A stretch of 7,102 nucleotides of DNA, from the NCBI GenBank assembly GCA_937928585.1, contig CALEZK010000656.1, positions 1 through 7,102 of the forward strand, read 5' to 3'. The position numbers and the translations under genes are program-made. Positions 4,967-7,102 of this stretch are shown here, piece by piece. Position 1 is the stretch's first letter; every line of letters starts with the position of its first letter. The stretch is from an uncultured bacterium (GTDB lineage Bacteria > Hydrogenedentota > Hydrogenedentia > Hydrogenedentales > SLHB01). The notes under the pieces are model-generated. The model did not search any database and was not told the origin of the DNA. It worked only from the letters and a program-made list of their open reading frames with translations.

Positions 4967-6547
4967 ATGTGGTTTCGATTCGGGGCAGTAGTGTTCGTTC
5001 TGACCGCGACATCTTGGGCGCAAGCGCCGGATGGCCGCGATCCCGCAGGCCCGCGCGTGGGCCCATATTACGATGTGACAATCGTCCTTACCGACGTGCG
5101 CGCCGACCTCGACCACCTTACCGCCGGCGGCTATAACATCACCTCGGTGGACGGCAACGTCGCGACCCTCGTCGCCACGGCAGAGGAATTGCTCTGGCTC
5201 GGCGCAGATGGCTACGACATCACCCGCGCGGACGAACAGAATCCCGGCAGGGCATCGAAACGCGGCGGCAAAGGCTTGGGCGTCTATCACTCCTACGCAA
5301 CGCTCACTTCAGAACTGTCCACCTACGCATCAACCTACGCGTCAATCTGCAAATTGGAAAGTCTGGGCCAATCCACGTTGGGCCGCGAGATTTGGGCGCT
5401 GAAGATCACCGATAAACCAAACAAACAGGAAGCGGAGCCTGAGTTCAAATACGTCTCGACGATGCACGGCGACGAACTGGTCGGCACAGAGATGTGCCTG
5501 TATTTCATCGACGAACTGCTCACAAACTACGGCACCGACAATCGCATCACGACGCTGGTGGATACAACCGAGATTTGGATCGTGCCGTTGATGAATCCCG
5601 ACGGCCTTGAAGCGGACTCGCGCTTCAACGACGACGGAATCGACCTGAACCGCAATTTCCCGACCTGGCCAGAACAGTTTTCCGGAACGATATACGATGG
5701 CGCACCATTGAACGCCGCCGGGCGGGCGCTTGAAACACAACGCGTCATGGAGTGGAGCGCGAACAACAGCTTCGTGCTATCCGCGAACTTCCATGGCGGC
5801 GCGCGCATTGTGAACTACCCTTACGACGATAACGATCTCGGCTCGGGCGTGGATTCGCCGACCGCGGAAGACGCGCTGTTCCGAGATCTCGCCCTGCGGT
5901 ATGCAACGCCGAACACGCCGATGTCCACCAACTCGGTGCCAACAACCAGCAACGGCATTATCAACGGCGCGCTGTGGTACGAGATAACCGGCGGCATGCA
6001 GGACTGGAACTACCGATACCTCTCGTGCAACGACGTAACGATTGAGTTGTCCGAAAACAAATCGCCCAACGAAAGCAACCTGCCCGGACTCTGGGACAAC
6101 AATCGCGAGTCCATGCTCGCCTATGCCGAGGCAGTCCACATCGGTATTCGCGGCATAGTGAAAGACAAGACGACGAAAGATCCGATCTACGCGCGCATAC
6201 TCGTGGACGGGAATCCCCAGCCGGTATTTACAGATCCCGACAAGGGCGATTACTACCGTCTGCTCCTGCCGGGCACATACACAATCAAGGTCTCCGCGCC
6301 GGGCTACAAGCAGAAGAAAGTAAAGAACGTCATCGTCACCAACAACGGGGCAGTACAGGTCAACGTGAAGTTGAATCCCGCCGCGTTCAAGACCGATCTG
6401 AACGGCGACGGAAAAACAAACTCAATCGACATTCAGCGCGTCGTAAGCGCATTGCTCACAAATCCCGAAGATGAGGCATGCGACGTGGACGACAACGGCA
6501 CCGTCGACGTTTCAGATCTGCAGCATGTAGTCGTCGCGGTTCGGTAA
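4967..6547 (+). CDS. Secreted M14 zinc carboxypeptidase with transthyretin-like domain and C-terminal dockerin
   Basis: This is a 526-residue exported metallocarboxypeptidase. A short signal peptide (1-20) ends A-Q-A with likely cleavage before Pro21. A pro-region (about 33-95) with two 'GGYNI/DGYDI' repeats precedes the M14 domain (about 106-390). Zinc ligands are His167 and Glu170 in MHGDE, and His276 in NFHGG. Asn228-Arg229 in DLNRNF bind the substrate carboxylate, and Glu360 in TIELS is the catalytic base. GGMQDWNY and NYPYDD are typical of the N/E-type (M14B) branch, whose members usually remove C-terminal Arg or Lys. Next comes a carboxypeptidase regulatory, transthyretin-like domain (about 393-470: GIRGIVKDKTTKDPIYA, then PGTYTIKVSAPGY). 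The tail 475-526 is a type I dockerin: two calcium loops, D477-x-N479-x-D481-G to D488 and D506-x-D508-x-N510-G to D517. It probably digests extracellular peptides and docks to a cohesin; no cohesin is in this window. It starts 52 bases after the methyltransferase gene. Confidence 0.92.
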   Translation: MWFRFGAVVFVLTATSWAQAPDGRDPAGPRVGPYYDVTIVLTDVRADLDHLTAGGYNITSVDGNVATLVATAEELLWLGADGYDITRADEQNPGRASKRGGKGLGVYHSYATLTSELSTYASTYASICKLESLGQSTLGREIWALKITDKPNKQEAEPEFKYVSTMHGDELVGTEMCLYFIDELLTNYGTDNRITTLVDTTEIWIVPLMNPDGLEADSRFNDDGIDLNRNFPTWPEQFSGTIYDGAPLNAAGRALETQRVMEWSANNSFVLSANFHGGARIVNYPYDDNDLGSGVDSPTAEDALFRDLALRYATPNTPMSTNSVPTTSNGIINGALWYEITGGMQDWNYRYLSCNDVTIELSENKSPNESNLPGLWDNNRESMLAYAEAVHIGIRGIVKDKTTKDPIYARILVDGNPQPVFTDPDKGDYYRLLLPGTYTIKVSAPGYKQKKVKNVIVTNNGAVQVNVKLNPAAFKTDLNGDGKTNSIDIQRVVSALLTNPEDEACDVDDNGTVDVSDLQHVVVAVR

Positions 6548-6640
6548 ATCTGGCATCTCGAGCGACACGCGCACAGTCACTCTGGGAATCGTGAGAAATC
6601 TACCACGTTCCACGTTGCGCTCCGAACGAAAGACAAAGAT

Positions 6641-6698
6641 CCGCCACGGCGCTCCCTGGGTCGATACACCCTTCCCGCATTCAACCCTGTACGGGTTG
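6641..6698 (-). repeat. Intergenic palindromic repeat, probably a degenerate dispersed element
   Basis: CAACCC (6682-6687) and GGGTTG (6693-6698) form a 6-bp stem with loop TGTAC. On the minus strand it is followed by AATGCGGG and, further on, CGACCCAGGG (6663-6654). This order, an AACCCg..cagGGTT hairpin, then GAAT, then GACCCAGGG, is what I recall from dispersed intergenic repeats common in planctomycete, verrucomicrobial and similar genomes. The usual second arm (CCCTGGG-type partner) is not intact here, so the copy looks decayed. There is no T-run, so it is a poor intrinsic terminator, although it sits between two converging genes. A 60-codon reading frame over it (minus 6759-6577) is probably fortuitous. 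The rest of the 6548-6792 gap holds nothing I can identify, apart from an A-rich stretch (plus) near 6767-6779. Confidence 0.5.
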
Positions 6699-6792
6699 CA
6701 GCAGTCATCCCAAACACGCTAAGAAAGCCGGCCATGACCAGGATTAAAGTGACAAGCACGACCTCGAAAAAATAAAAGTAGCGGATTGCAGA

Positions 6793-7102
6793 TTACACCC
6801 TGAGGTCCTTACGGAAGGTGATTACAGAATCGTTAATCGTGCACCCCAGGTTTTGCACGCTCCGTTGCAGCGAATGGTTCAGAATATTCGTCGCAATCGA
6901 ACCATAACGCGCGCCGCCTTCCGCCAAATGCCCCAACACGCTCGCGGTCATCCGCCGAAAGAGCCCCTTGTTCCAGAAGCGCGAATCCACCGCCCCGAGT
7001 TGGTTCAGCTCGCAATTCACGCCCGTGATGCGCTCCAACTTCTTGCGATGCGTCCAAAACGTAATGCCGACCACTTCTCCCTCATGACGCGCAATCCACA
7101 CG
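6793..7102 (-). CDS. GNAT-like acetyltransferase, C-terminal part (5' end beyond the window)
   Basis: The frame is open from the right edge to TAA at 6795-6793, about 102 residues; the true start lies outside, since the first visible codon (GTG) falls in mid-domain. The visible part begins VWIARHEGEVVGITFW, the usual GNAT strand pair in which the enzyme 'sees' its own domain core. It continues with ELNQLGAVDSRFWNKGLFRRMTASVLGHLAEGG, in which W-N-K-G-L-F matches the acetyl-CoA pyrophosphate loop region of motif A. NILNHSLQRSVQNLGCTI matches the motif B 'N..s..l...lGF' segment, ending VITFRKDL. It is unrelated to the YhcX-type GNAT upstream beyond the fold. The substrate is unknown. It is convergent with the carboxypeptidase gene. 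Confidence 0.7.
   Translation of the reverse strand, partial: VWIARHEGEVVGITFWTHRKKLERITGVNCELNQLGAVDSRFWNKGLFRRMTASVLGHLAEGGARYGSIATNILNHSLQRSVQNLGCTINDSVITFRKDLRV

Noticed and set aside
4556..5290. 244-codon minus-strand frame spanning the methyltransferase/carboxypeptidase junction
   Set aside because: No domain, shadow-like composition, and it covers two well-supported plus-strand genes.
6577..6759. 60-codon minus-strand frame with a hydrophobic N-terminus just after the GNAT-like gene
   Set aside because: A GAGG lies close to its GTG start and its first ~22 residues could span a membrane, so it was considered; but the rest runs through the palindromic repeat and has no recognisable homology, so it is more likely fortuitous.

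Overview
This window looks like chromosomal DNA from a GC-rich, didermic, environmental bacterium. Three signs point loosely to the PVC/Hydrogenedentota/Planctomycetes type of lineage: a PqaA-type lipoprotein, a dockerin-tagged M14 metallocarboxypeptidase, and an intergenic palindromic repeat of a kind I recall from such genomes. The assignment comes from the family mix only and is not secure. I see no rRNA, tRNA, CRISPR array, transposase, phage gene or recognisable defence system.

Layout. Positions 1-402 (minus) hold the N-terminal 134 residues of an exported YceI-like protein that runs off the left edge. It is divergent from the gene at 512-1999 (plus), a PhoPQ-activated pathogenicity-related (PqaA/AprA family) lipoprotein. 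The ~110-bp gap between them carries a short direct repeat. A small cytosolic protein of unknown function (2010-2486), with a striking His/Arg/Glu/Asp/Trp motif, follows after only 10 bases. After a 102-base gap comes a tight run on the plus strand: a carbon-nitrogen hydrolase (nitrilase superfamily, 2589-3446), a GNAT acetyltransferase (3470-4153) and a class I SAM methyltransferase (4150-4914, ATGA overlap). A secreted M14 carboxypeptidase with a transthyretin-like domain and a C-terminal dockerin (4967-6547) follows. A 245-base convergent intergenic region holds a palindromic repeat. The C-terminal part of a second GNAT-like protein (minus, 6793 to the right edge) closes the window.

How the genes relate. 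The most notable point is the hydrolase-GNAT pair. Both proteins resemble the two halves of the Bacillus YhcX-type fusion, where GNAT is N-terminal and the carbon-nitrogen hydrolase C-terminal. Here they are separate genes in the opposite order, with a methyltransferase translationally coupled behind them. That suggests a small cytosolic acyl-transfer/amide-hydrolysis/methylation module whose substrate is unknown. The YceI-like protein, the PqaA lipoprotein and the carboxypeptidase act outside the cytoplasm and probably have no direct link to that module. Nothing here proves a new system; the reversed, split module and the small motif-rich protein are the best leads.
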